Assembly (NCBI GenBank): GCA_016291665.1
Contig: JAEEYE010000004.1
Coordinates: forward strand, 1 to 64,000
From: Oxalobacter sp.
GTDB lineage: Bacteria > Pseudomonadota > Gammaproteobacteria > Burkholderiales > Burkholderiaceae_D
Direction of reading: 5' to 3'
Length of the DNA stretch: 64,000 bases
In this document: positions 8,406 through 17,096 of the stretch, piece after piece
Layout of the letters: each line of letters starts with the position of its first letter
Numbering within the stretch: position 1 is the stretch's first letter
Notes under the pieces: generated by a model
The model's input: the letters and a program-made list of their open reading frames with translations, nothing else
Databases searched by the model: none
What the model was told of the DNA's origin: nothing
Position numbers and translations under genes: made by a program

Positions 8406-8460
8406 GCCCCGTACCGCTTGGGGCAGTACGGCAGGTGCGGAGCCACCCGGTTCGGATGGC
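8406..8460 (-). promoter_or_regulatory. Hairpins in the metE leader
   Basis: On the metE mRNA a 7-bp stem forms from 8442-8448 with 8454-8460. Downstream, two stems compete for the same bases: 8409-8414 with 8426-8431 (CCGTAC/GTACGG), and 8406-8410 with 8420-8424 (GCCCC/GGGGC). They lie 23-50 bases before the ribosome site. I recognise no known riboswitch; the pattern may be a small switch or simply mRNA structure. Confidence 0.35.
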
Positions 8461-8541
8461 GTCTTCAAATGCGTGTCATGACGGTTGGGCAGTTTATTGG
8501 CTATCGCTAAAACTGTAAAATACCGATTTCCTACGGTTTGC

Positions 8542-8558
8542 TATAGGTTGAAACTATG
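8542..8558. promoter_or_regulatory. MET-box-like LysR operator
   Basis: TATAGGTTGAAACTATG matches 15 of 17 positions of the streptococcal MET-box TATAGTTTSAAACTATA, as I recall it from comparative work on methionine regulons. It lies 23 bp before the LysR start and 170 bp before metE, and is a good candidate site for the adjacent regulator. Confidence 0.55.
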
Positions 8559-8581
8559 GTTGGTTTTGGATGGAGGCATGA

Positions 8582-9511
8582 ATGACACTCCAGCAGTTAA
8601 AGTACATCATTACAATTGCCGAGAAAGGCACAATCAGTGGGGCTGCCAAGGTGCTCTACATTTCACAGCCCAGCCTGACGGCGTCGGTCAAGGAACTCGA
8701 ACGGGAAATGGGCATTACCATTTTCAGCCGCACGAATAAGGGGATTGACTTGACACCGGAAGGTGAAGAGTTTTTGGGCTACGCGAGGCAGGTCATCGAG
8801 CAGACAAACCTGATCCAGGAAAAGTACCACGGTAAGGCGGCAGGCAAGCATCAGTTCTGTGTGTCAGCCCAGCATTATTCGTTTGCCGTCGAAGCTTTTG
8901 TTGACTTGCTTAAAGCCCTTGGTGGGGATACCTATGACTTCCGCATCCGCGAGACGCAGACGTATGAAATCATTGAGGATGTGGCCAGACTGCGCAGTGA
9001 AGTGGGGGTGCTGTACCTGAATCCCTTCAACCAGACTGTACTGGAAAAGGCAATTAAGGAAAACGACCTGACGTTTACGACGCTTTTCATTGCAGAGCCG
9101 CATGTGTTTGTTGGCTCGGGCAATCCCCTGGCCAAGAAGGCTTCTGTCACACTGGACGACCTGGCACCGTATCCGCGCCTGTCGTATGAACAGGGGGAAC
9201 ATAATGCGTTTTACTTTTCAGAAGAAATCCTAAGCACGCTGGAGTGCAAGAAAAACATCCAGGTCCGGGATAGGGCAACACTCTTTAATCTGTTGATTGG
9301 CCTGAACGGCTACACCATCTGCAGTGGAGTGCTCAATACCGAGTTCAATGGCCGCCAGATTGTCGCTGTTCCCCTGGAGGTCGATGACTATATGGAAATC
9401 GGTTACATCACCCACAACAAGGTGGTGCCCAGCCGCTTTGCGACCCACTATATCAATGCGTTAAGGCGCTATACGCAATCCAGCCACCAAGGGTGGCGGC
9501 AGGCGTGTTGA
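8582..9511 (+). CDS. LysR-family regulator, probably of methionine genes
   Basis: LysR-type regulator of 309 residues. The N-terminal HTH is clear (QQLKYIITIAEKGTISGAAK, SQPSLTASVKELEREMG), followed by a periplasmic-binding-like effector domain. The HTH and linker resemble the CysB/MetR/MtaR-like regulators of Firmicutes (pattern SGAAKxLYISQPSLTxSVKELE) more than enterobacterial MetR. The start is the ATG at 8582 after TGGAGG. Divergent transcription from metE and the nearby MET-box make methionine or homocysteine control likely. The gene ends without a recognisable terminator, 71 bp before the next gene. Confidence 0.85.
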   Translation: MTLQQLKYIITIAEKGTISGAAKVLYISQPSLTASVKELEREMGITIFSRTNKGIDLTPEGEEFLGYARQVIEQTNLIQEKYHGKAAGKHQFCVSAQHYSFAVEAFVDLLKALGGDTYDFRIRETQTYEIIEDVARLRSEVGVLYLNPFNQTVLEKAIKENDLTFTTLFIAEPHVFVGSGNPLAKKASVTLDDLAPYPRLSYEQGEHNAFYFSEEILSTLECKKNIQVRDRATLFNLLIGLNGYTICSGVLNTEFNGRQIVAVPLEVDDYMEIGYITHNKVVPSRFATHYINALRRYTQSSHQGWRQAC

Positions 9512-9582
9512 GGCTGTCTATTGCCTAGGCAGATATGCCATAATCGCCCTATTGGAATACAGATGCAAAGGAAGGAACCGTC

Positions 9583-9816
9583 ATGGCGCGAGTCATCAAT
9601 GAAGCCGGGAAAAAAGCGATTGCCGATTTTGTCCGTGAGAATTTAGCAGGCAATGTGTCGGATGCTGTCATCCAATCCTATATCGATATGGCGCAAAGCC
9701 GGATGGAAATCTACGGTGGGTTGCCAAGCCTGGAAATCACGATGTGCTGTTCGTTATCTGGGGACGCTGAATATCTGGAACTGTCTGAGGATGAAGTCAG
9801 CGAAGTGGCTGACTGA
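9583..9816 (+). CDS. Small conserved-looking protein upstream of recC, function unknown
   Basis: 77 residues, not recognised. A strong AAGGAAGG ribosome site precedes the ATG. The protein is acidic, predicted helical in its first half, and has a CC pair near residue 55 followed by a Glu/Asp-rich end. It is 16 bp from recC on the same strand, so it is probably in the recCBD transcript. Confidence 0.65.
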   Translation: MARVINEAGKKAIADFVRENLAGNVSDAVIQSYIDMAQSRMEIYGGLPSLEITMCCSLSGDAEYLELSEDEVSEVAD

Positions 9817-9832
9817 CCGGTAGTGCCAGCCT

Positions 9833-12800
9833 ATGCTTAATATTATCTACAGCAACCGTTATGAGGTTTTAAGGCAGTGCTTGATTGAAAACCTCATGGC
9901 GGATTCGCGGGATGCTGACATTGATCCTATCTTTTCCCCGCTGCCCGTCATTGTGCCGAGTGATGCGGTCTCTGACGACTTGATGCGTGCGATGGCGGAA
10001 CACCCCGATGCCAAGGGCGTCTGCATGGGGCTTCATCTGCAGCGAATCAGCGAATGGATGCGCCCTTATGGGAGTCTCTGGCTCGGGAAAGGGGCAGTTG
10101 GCAAGGCACTCGAATGGATTATCTGGGATATCCTTGAGAAAGGCGAACTGGCTGGTGCTTTGCAGCAGGATGGTACCGGCGGGCTTGCCGCCTTCCTGAA
10201 AAAAGCCTCCGGTGGGTTACCATCACTCAAATATGAGTTGGCTATCCGTATTGCGGCCGTCTTTACGAAGTACATCAACTACCGTTTTGATTGGGTACTC
10301 GAATGGTTGGGCGAGGCAGGGATGGCGTCATTTCCGCCTTCAGAGCGGCAAAAAGAACAGGTTGCATTGCGCGATGGCCATCCTGAAGCGGCCTGGCAGG
10401 CGTTGCTCTGGGCAAAAATCAAGGAAAGGCTCGACGGCTTAAAGGAAAGCGGTGCGTGGTTAAGCCGGGCGGACGCAAAGGGTGCAGACCTGATTGATTT
10501 AATCCGTAAAATCCCACAAAGCCTGGCGATGATGGATTCTGCGGAGGGGGAAGATACGCGCGCCCTGCATTTTTATATGCCGCAGGTGTTGCCGCCGTTG
10601 GCCTTGCCGTTCCTTGCCAAAGAAGCCGCACGCCGCGAAGTCTGGCTGTACCTGACGAACCCGTGCAATCAATATTGGTTTGGCGCTGATGGTACCTGGT
10701 TTGGTACGCATGAAGAGGCAGTTGCCACGATGGATGGCAATGCTTTTTTACACCGTAATGCGGCAAGTACACGGGCGCTGATTGACCGTATCTGGCGTTT
10801 TGCTCCCGAAGATGTAGGGGCGTCTGTCCCGCTGATTGAAGAAGCGGCTCCTGAGAAGCATTTAGCTATCCACAAGAAAGCCCATGGAGTTCCCTGGCAT
10901 GACTTAACGCAGATGGATGTTGCGGCTTATCTGGAAGAAGATGAAGCCGAAACCCAGCTCGTTAATTCCCATTTGATTTATGTCCAAAGGCATGGCACTA
11001 CGCTCTTGGACAAAATGGCTGACAGCATTCTGTGTGATGCGCCACTTCAAATCGACACGTTTGATCCGGGACAGGACAGGAGCCTGAGGATCTTGAAGGC
11101 GGCTGGTTTTGTCAGGCAGGTTGAAGCGGTGGTGGACTGGATCCATGCCCTAAAGCGTGATGATCCGACGGTTAAGCCTGAAGATATTTTGGTTGTAACC
11201 CCAGCGATTGATGAGGCCGCACCTTTAATCCGTGGGGTGATGGCATCCCAACCTGAAGACCAGGAAATCGCTTACCGGATCATGGGTAGGACTGCGCTTG
11301 CGGTGAATACGGCTGCGACTGCCATTTTAAAGGCTGGTGCCTTGATCCATTCGATGATGCCTGCCAAGCGCTTTGCGGAAGTCCTTGCGATGCCATTGAT
11401 GACGGCGGCCTGGTCGATGACGTTGGATGATGTCCAGATTATCCGGCGCTGGCTTGAGACAGCGGGTTTTCGGTTCGGGATTGATGGGGAACACGTAAGG
11501 TGCCTGTTGGAGAGTGGCTTTGTTAAAGGGGAGAGCGAAGCGTCCGATGGGACATTAGAACGCGCCATGGAGCGGTTGGTGTTGGGGCGCCTAACATCGG
11601 AAGGGGATTACGTACCTTATGGCGATGTCTTGCCGGTTTATGGTACAGAAAATACCGGTTTTGATGTGGTCTTTGACTCAGACGGCCAAAAGCGGCTCGA
11701 CATTCTGACGAACATCTACGGTACGTTTAAGTCGCTTTATGCCCGTACCTTCGAAAAGCAAGGGCCGCAGCAATGGTGCCAGTGGACACTGGAACTGCTG
11801 GCGAGCCTCTTCCCGGTTGGGCCAGATCATCAGGATCTCCTGGATGATATGGATGCCTTCAAGAGGATGTTGGTCCAAGAGACTGAGGTCATGCAGGCGG
11901 CGCTCTCGGCAGGGGGAACGGCCAAAGCCATACCGTTTGAAGTTTTCTGGATGGCACTGGAAAAGGGGTTTGCTGAAAGGCCGGGGACGCACCACGCAGA
12001 TGGTTGTACCGTCTTTGCAGGGATGGCGGATTTCAGGTGGCTTCCCTTTAAGGCCATTGCGATGATCGGGATGGATGACGGGCCTGTCTTCCCGGGGGTT
12101 GACCGTACTGAAGAGTTTGACCTGACACAGCCCTTGGAAAACTTAGATGAAACGACGAAAGGTTTGGTACGACGTAAGGGGGATCGGGATTCGAGGAATG
12201 ATAACCGCAATGTCTTTTTGGATCTGCTTTTAGCCGCCTCTGACCGGGTCTTGATTACCTATGATGCTGGGCCTGAACCCACGGTTGCCTCCAAGGCATT
12301 GAATCCTTCGATTGTCGTGCAGGATCTGCTCTTCTGGCTTGACAGTGCTGGGCTTGATACCGATTCAATTACCGCCATCATGCCGCTGACGCGTTATTCT
12401 TCAGGGAACCTCTGGGCCGACGATGGAAGACCACGGGATACGGTGCGTTTTTTCAGGACGTCAGAAAAGCAGATTGAAGACGCCTTAAGGGGGCTTGAAG
12501 CTGATGCGGGGCATCACGAGAAAGCGTTTGTTGATCCCGATTCGAAACCGCTTGATGCGGCGTTCCCTAAGGATTCCCAAGCAACCATCAACCTGCCGTT
12601 TGGAAAACTCGTAGACGTTTGGACCCGGCCTGATACGGTTGTGCGTAAAACGGTAGGGATGTCTGACGTTGCCTGGCTGGAAACAGACCGCACGCCTACC
12701 TTGGAGATGCCGGATGACAAGCTTTTTGTGGGACCATTGGAAAAGCGTATCTTGGCGCTTTTGCGTGAAGATGCGCCGGTGGACTTCTTAAAAGAAGACC

Positions 12801-13543
12801 CGCGGCTGGGTTGTGCTGATATCCGGGGCGTGATGCTTACGCCTGTCGTTGAGCGCATGCAGGCGGTCAAAGAGATGATTGCTAAGGTGAATCCTAATGG
12901 TGCGTTGCTTAAGGTTCCCCCTGTCTGCATAACCGTAGGCGAGGTAAGCGTCCAGATTCCCGTCCCTGAAGTGGTGCTTTGCCAAGGGACGGATGCAGGA
13001 GCTGGCTATCTAGTGTTTACAGCGACAGCCAGGGAGCGTGCCAACGCAAGGCTTTTGCACCTGCTGCTTTGTTGCACAGGAAATCCCAAGTCCATGTATT
13101 GCATCAGTTGGGATGATGATACGGTGGAACTGCACTTGGCTGCTGTCAAGCCGGTTGATGAAGCTCGTGCCATCATGGCTGCCTTATGCCAGCTCTATGA
13201 TTGCGTCATGCACGAAAAGACCGTCTTTCCGAACTTTTATAGGCCGGGTGGCTTTAAGGGGGCTATCCCCAAACCACTTTTTGATCCGCTCTGGCGTCAT
13301 GATGGGAAGTTGCAGGATGAGAAAAATGCCCGGAAAAAGGAGGCGGACGACCTGCTTGAGGGGTATACCGGTGCAGCATTGTTGGAAGTCATTGATTTGG
13401 CACCCCCGGATGAACGGGGCAAGTCAAAGCCCAAGAAAGGAGCTAAAGAACCTGCTACGGTAATTGAAGTAGTTGACGCGATTTGTGCCTTGATGCGGCC
13501 AAATACATGGGGAATGCCTGAAGTGGAGGTGCCAAATGAGTGA
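9833..13543 (+). CDS. recC: Exodeoxyribonuclease V gamma subunit
   Basis: RecC of 1236 residues, a little longer than the E. coli protein (1122). The N-terminus (IIYSNRYEVLRQCL) matches the family start LYxSNRxExL. RecC holds the inactive helicase fold that splits the duplex and recognises Chi in RecBCD. Order recC-recB-recD on one strand, with 8-base and 4-base overlaps, confirms the assignment. The ribosome site at this start is weak, suggesting translation coupled to the small gene upstream. Confidence 0.9.
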   Translation: MLNIIYSNRYEVLRQCLIENLMADSRDADIDPIFSPLPVIVPSDAVSDDLMRAMAEHPDAKGVCMGLHLQRISEWMRPYGSLWLGKGAVGKALEWIIWDILEKGELAGALQQDGTGGLAAFLKKASGGLPSLKYELAIRIAAVFTKYINYRFDWVLEWLGEAGMASFPPSERQKEQVALRDGHPEAAWQALLWAKIKERLDGLKESGAWLSRADAKGADLIDLIRKIPQSLAMMDSAEGEDTRALHFYMPQVLPPLALPFLAKEAARREVWLYLTNPCNQYWFGADGTWFGTHEEAVATMDGNAFLHRNAASTRALIDRIWRFAPEDVGASVPLIEEAAPEKHLAIHKKAHGVPWHDLTQMDVAAYLEEDEAETQLVNSHLIYVQRHGTTLLDKMADSILCDAPLQIDTFDPGQDRSLRILKAAGFVRQVEAVVDWIHALKRDDPTVKPEDILVVTPAIDEAAPLIRGVMASQPEDQEIAYRIMGRTALAVNTAATAILKAGALIHSMMPAKRFAEVLAMPLMTAAWSMTLDDVQIIRRWLETAGFRFGIDGEHVRCLLESGFVKGESEASDGTLERAMERLVLGRLTSEGDYVPYGDVLPVYGTENTGFDVVFDSDGQKRLDILTNIYGTFKSLYARTFEKQGPQQWCQWTLELLASLFPVGPDHQDLLDDMDAFKRMLVQETEVMQAALSAGGTAKAIPFEVFWMALEKGFAERPGTHHADGCTVFAGMADFRWLPFKAIAMIGMDDGPVFPGVDRTEEFDLTQPLENLDETTKGLVRRKGDRDSRNDNRNVFLDLLLAASDRVLITYDAGPEPTVASKALNPSIVVQDLLFWLDSAGLDTDSITAIMPLTRYSSGNLWADDGRPRDTVRFFRTSEKQIEDALRGLEADAGHHEKAFVDPDSKPLDAAFPKDSQATINLPFGKLVDVWTRPDTVVRKTVGMSDVAWLETDRTPTLEMPDDKLFVGPLEKRILALLREDAPVDFLKEDPRLGCADIRGVMLTPVVERMQAVKEMIAKVNPNGALLKVPPVCITVGEVSVQIPVPEVVLCQGTDAGAGYLVFTATARERANARLLHLLLCCTGNPKSMYCISWDDDTVELHLAAVKPVDEARAIMAALCQLYDCVMHEKTVFPNFYRPGGFKGAIPKPLFDPLWRHDGKLQDEKNARKKEADDLLEGYTGAALLEVIDLAPPDERGKSKPKKGAKEPATVIEVVDAICALMRPNTWGMPEVEVPNE

Positions 13544-16500
13544 GCGTACAGCTAAAAAGGGGCATTTTGACGTCGTCAATGAGGCGATTGCGGGCAGGGT
13601 GATGCTCATTGAAGCGAGTGCGGGTACCGGCAAGACGTATTCGTTGGAACGGCTCGTTGCCCGCTTGATTGTGGAAGAAGCAGTCCCCGTCCAGTCACTT
13701 CTTTTGATGACATTTACGCGGGCGGCGACGGCAGAACTGTCGGTACGCATCCGCAAAATCCTGGTGAAATACCTTGACGCCTTAAAAGACCCAGAGGCCT
13801 TGGAGAAGGAAGGCCTCCCTGTTGGGCTTGATCCGACCGATGGCGGTATTTTACGTAAATGGGTCAAAGCATTCGATACAGCACACTGCATAAGGCGTTT
13901 GACTGAGGCGCTGTCCCGTTTTGATGATGCATCAATCTTCACCATCCATTCGTTCTGCCAGAAAATGCTGGTGGACTATGGGTTTTCGCGCGGGGGATCG
14001 TTTGCAGCAGAAATTGGCAACGATGATACTGAGCTTACGCAGGCATTGGATGAGGCGCTGCGTGCGACTTACCACCGTGAACGTACCGATGAAGCCTTTA
14101 TCCAAGAATTGCGTTCGTGGCCGGATTGGGAAACGCGTCTTCGCGTCTTGAAGAGCCAACCCATTGAAGATATCGGTGTGGATGTCATCCAGACGGATAA
14201 TAGCAAACCCATCAGTGAGAAGATGGCAGCGTGGGTTCAAGAGACTTTCAAGCAGATCCCTAATCGCATCCGTGAACTCAAGCAGGTCTCAAAAGTCCGC
14301 ACGTTTGATGATTTGCTGCTTGAACTTTGGCGGGCTGTGAAAGAAAACCCCAAGCTCGTCGAAAATATCCGTGCCCGCTTTGCAGCAGTCCTGGTTGATG
14401 AATTCCAGGATACCGATCCCATCCAGTTCAGTATCTTTAAAAAACTGTTCTTGGATGACAAGGCTGGTCGGCCAGTGTTCTTTGTAGGCGATCCCAAACA
14501 GTCGATTTATGGGTTCCGCTCTGCCGAGCTGGAGGTTTATCACCATGCGAAAGGTTTGGTCGGGGACATCAGGCATTTGGCGGTCAATTTCAGGTCGACG
14601 CCAGCCATTACCCAGGCGGTCAATGCGTTTTTTGATGCGGGTTCAGGTCCATCGCGCTTCCTGACGGAGAAAATCCAATATGACCCGGTGGGCTTTAATG
14701 GGAAAAAGCTGCCCTTGATGCGTTGCCTGGGGCGGAATTCAGAAGGAGTCCGCATCTGGGAACCGGTCTGCGCATTCGAATGCTGGACGAACCACCGCGA
14801 ACACACCAAGATTACGGAAACGCAGGCAGATTCCGTTGTGGCTGAAGCCATTGCGACGGACATTGTTTCGCTCCTTGATGGGACTGTCTTTTATGACGGG
14901 CGTCCTTTGCAGGCCAACGACATTGCTATTTTGGTGCAAAAGCGCTATGGCGCTGATCCTGTTATCAGTGCGCTGGCCAAGCGTGGTGTGCGTGTCCAGA
15001 TAAACAGTAATGAAAGTGTCTTTAAGGGAACGGAAGCTTTTGAAATCCTGGCACTTTTATCGGCGATGGTATCTCCAGACAGGCTTGATGTTGTGGCAAC
15101 TGCGAGGGCTACGCGTCTGGTGGGGCATACCCTTAAGATGATCCAGGATGATGAATATGCGTTGCAGACGTTCCGCGAAACAGTCAAGACGTACGCCATC
15201 CGTGTTGAACGCGAAGGCATCTATCCGGTGTTCATTGACTTGATGCGGCAGTACCAGACGGTGGAGCGCTTATTGCCTTTATCGGGTGGTGCCCGGATGT
15301 TGGCCAATTATTACCATATCCTGGAACTTGCTCAAGATACACAGAAAGATCAGGGTGACCTGATGGAAGTCTTGCACTGGCTTCAGAACGCGATGGGCGA
15401 CGGTAAAGCCTTGTTGGACGAAGATGCGGCTAAGCTGCGTGTTGAAACCGATGAAAACCTAGTGAGCGTCGTGACGCTGCACGCAAGTAAAGGCTTGGAA
15501 TATCCGGTGGTCTATCTGGCTGATGCTTTGCGCACACGGGTAAAGCCTGACCGTAAGGAAGTGATCTTCCGGGAAGAACGCGACGGGAAAAAGTTCTATG
15601 TCCTGCCTGACCAACCCATGGCGCTTGCCAGCCACGCACCATCCAGGGCACGTGACGAAGAAGAACTGGTACGCTTGGCTTATGTAGGGATGACGCGTGC
15701 CTCAGCCCGGCTGGTCTTGCCATTGATTTTGGGTGTTGCACCGCGGGCGACAAAGGATCTATCGAATTTTATTGCTGCCAGTGTGTCTAGTGCCTATGTC
15801 CGTGCACTGTATGCTGAGCCAATGTCGTACGATAGTGAAACGGCTGCGCGTGCAAAGGGACTTGACCGCAACCGCGATACATTCACCAAGGCCATGGATG
15901 ACTGGAAAAACCGCCTCTTGGCGCTGGATGGGCGATCGCCCGGCGCCTCAGTGGTTGCGGTTTTCCAGGATGCGTTTGCCAATAATAAGGCTTACCAAGG
16001 GGACTTGGCGGGTGTCCTGCGTGAGCGATTGACCGCAGAAGACTTTTTCAAGTGGCGGTATGTGAAGACCACTGACGATAGGGAGGACATCGTAATCAAT
16101 GATGCGTGCTTGGCAAGGTTACCGGTCCACCTTACGGCAGAAGAGGCGAACACCCTGCCGAAATCGTGGGGCAGGACCAGTTTTTCTGGGATCAACCGCC
16201 AGTTGGCAGCAGAAATCGGGGCAAAAAAAATCGCGAATGGTTATGCTGCCTTCCCGAAAGGAACCGTCGCTGGGGACTTCCTGCATAAGTTGATTGAAAA
16301 AGCCATCAACCAGCGCGTGCCTATTGAGGCTCTGGATGCTTTTGTTGCCAGCCAGATGGCAGGCAAACCCTTCTTTGCGGTTGAACCAGGCAAATCCTAC
16401 CAGGAAGTGTGCTTAAAGCGTTTAGGTTACAATGACGGACAACTACCTGATTCTTATCAAGAATACTGTCATCGGTGGATTGTCTCTTGTTTGAGGACTT

Positions 16501-17096
16501 TGTTAAGTGAGCCTTTAGCCGATGACAGAAATACCATTGACTTGGGTGCACTTGTTAGAAACGGTCAGGTGGCTTCTGAAACCGATTTCCTATTAACGGC
16601 ACCAGGTGATCTTGGGGATGCATGGGATGTTAAAGTGCTTTCTCAGGTATTAAAGGGCCTGTCGCTCGATGTAGATCCGGTGGTACCTATTGAATCCCTG
16701 AAAGGCTATCTGACCGGTCAGATTGACTTGCTTCTTAGGAATACCGATGGCAGGTATTGGGTGATTGACTGGAAGAGTAATGCAATTGATACGGTCGATT
16801 CGTGCGACAACCCGGCCAACTATAGTGAAGGGGCGATGGCCTTGGTCATGGATGAACACCATTACCGCTTGCAGGCCATCTGTTATTCGGTGGCGCTTTT
16901 CAGACATCTGCAGCAGCGTTATCCAGACAAGAACCATCAAGAGATCATCAGCATGATGGGTGGGGCACTCTATGTGTTCTTAAGGGGTGTCGACGAAGGA
17001 ACGGATACGGGGGCTTACTGGATGCCGGTTGAGACGCTTGTCGACAATATCCTGGCACTTGATGCGCTGCTCTTGGGTAAAGAAGGGAGGGCATGA
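13536..17096 (+). CDS. recB: Exodeoxyribonuclease V beta subunit
   Basis: RecB of 1186 residues: 3'-5' helicase plus nuclease. Walker A ASAGTGKT is at 27-34; the UvrD-type motif II is DEFQDTDPIQ near 288; a motif SxHxSKGLEYPVVYLAD (here starting TLHASKG) lies near 650. The nuclease domain at the C-terminus carries GQIDLLLR...WVIDWKSN near 1060-1080, the metal-binding D and K of RecB nucleases. It starts 8 bases inside recC and its TGA overlaps the recD start. Confidence 0.95.
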   Translation: MSERTAKKGHFDVVNEAIAGRVMLIEASAGTGKTYSLERLVARLIVEEAVPVQSLLLMTFTRAATAELSVRIRKILVKYLDALKDPEALEKEGLPVGLDPTDGGILRKWVKAFDTAHCIRRLTEALSRFDDASIFTIHSFCQKMLVDYGFSRGGSFAAEIGNDDTELTQALDEALRATYHRERTDEAFIQELRSWPDWETRLRVLKSQPIEDIGVDVIQTDNSKPISEKMAAWVQETFKQIPNRIRELKQVSKVRTFDDLLLELWRAVKENPKLVENIRARFAAVLVDEFQDTDPIQFSIFKKLFLDDKAGRPVFFVGDPKQSIYGFRSAELEVYHHAKGLVGDIRHLAVNFRSTPAITQAVNAFFDAGSGPSRFLTEKIQYDPVGFNGKKLPLMRCLGRNSEGVRIWEPVCAFECWTNHREHTKITETQADSVVAEAIATDIVSLLDGTVFYDGRPLQANDIAILVQKRYGADPVISALAKRGVRVQINSNESVFKGTEAFEILALLSAMVSPDRLDVVATARATRLVGHTLKMIQDDEYALQTFRETVKTYAIRVEREGIYPVFIDLMRQYQTVERLLPLSGGARMLANYYHILELAQDTQKDQGDLMEVLHWLQNAMGDGKALLDEDAAKLRVETDENLVSVVTLHASKGLEYPVVYLADALRTRVKPDRKEVIFREERDGKKFYVLPDQPMALASHAPSRARDEEELVRLAYVGMTRASARLVLPLILGVAPRATKDLSNFIAASVSSAYVRALYAEPMSYDSETAARAKGLDRNRDTFTKAMDDWKNRLLALDGRSPGASVVAVFQDAFANNKAYQGDLAGVLRERLTAEDFFKWRYVKTTDDREDIVINDACLARLPVHLTAEEANTLPKSWGRTSFSGINRQLAAEIGAKKIANGYAAFPKGTVAGDFLHKLIEKAINQRVPIEALDAFVASQMAGKPFFAVEPGKSYQEVCLKRLGYNDGQLPDSYQEYCHRWIVSCLRTLLSEPLADDRNTIDLGALVRNGQVASETDFLLTAPGDLGDAWDVKVLSQVLKGLSLDVDPVVPIESLKGYLTGQIDLLLRNTDGRYWVIDWKSNAIDTVDSCDNPANYSEGAMALVMDEHHYRLQAICYSVALFRHLQQRYPDKNHQEIISMMGGALYVFLRGVDEGTDTGAYWMPVETLVDNILALDALLLGKEGRA

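Noticed and set aside
8372..8581. Known riboswitch (SAH, SAM or cobalamin) before metE
   Set aside because: The conserved cores of these classes, as I remember them, are not present; only generic stems are seen.
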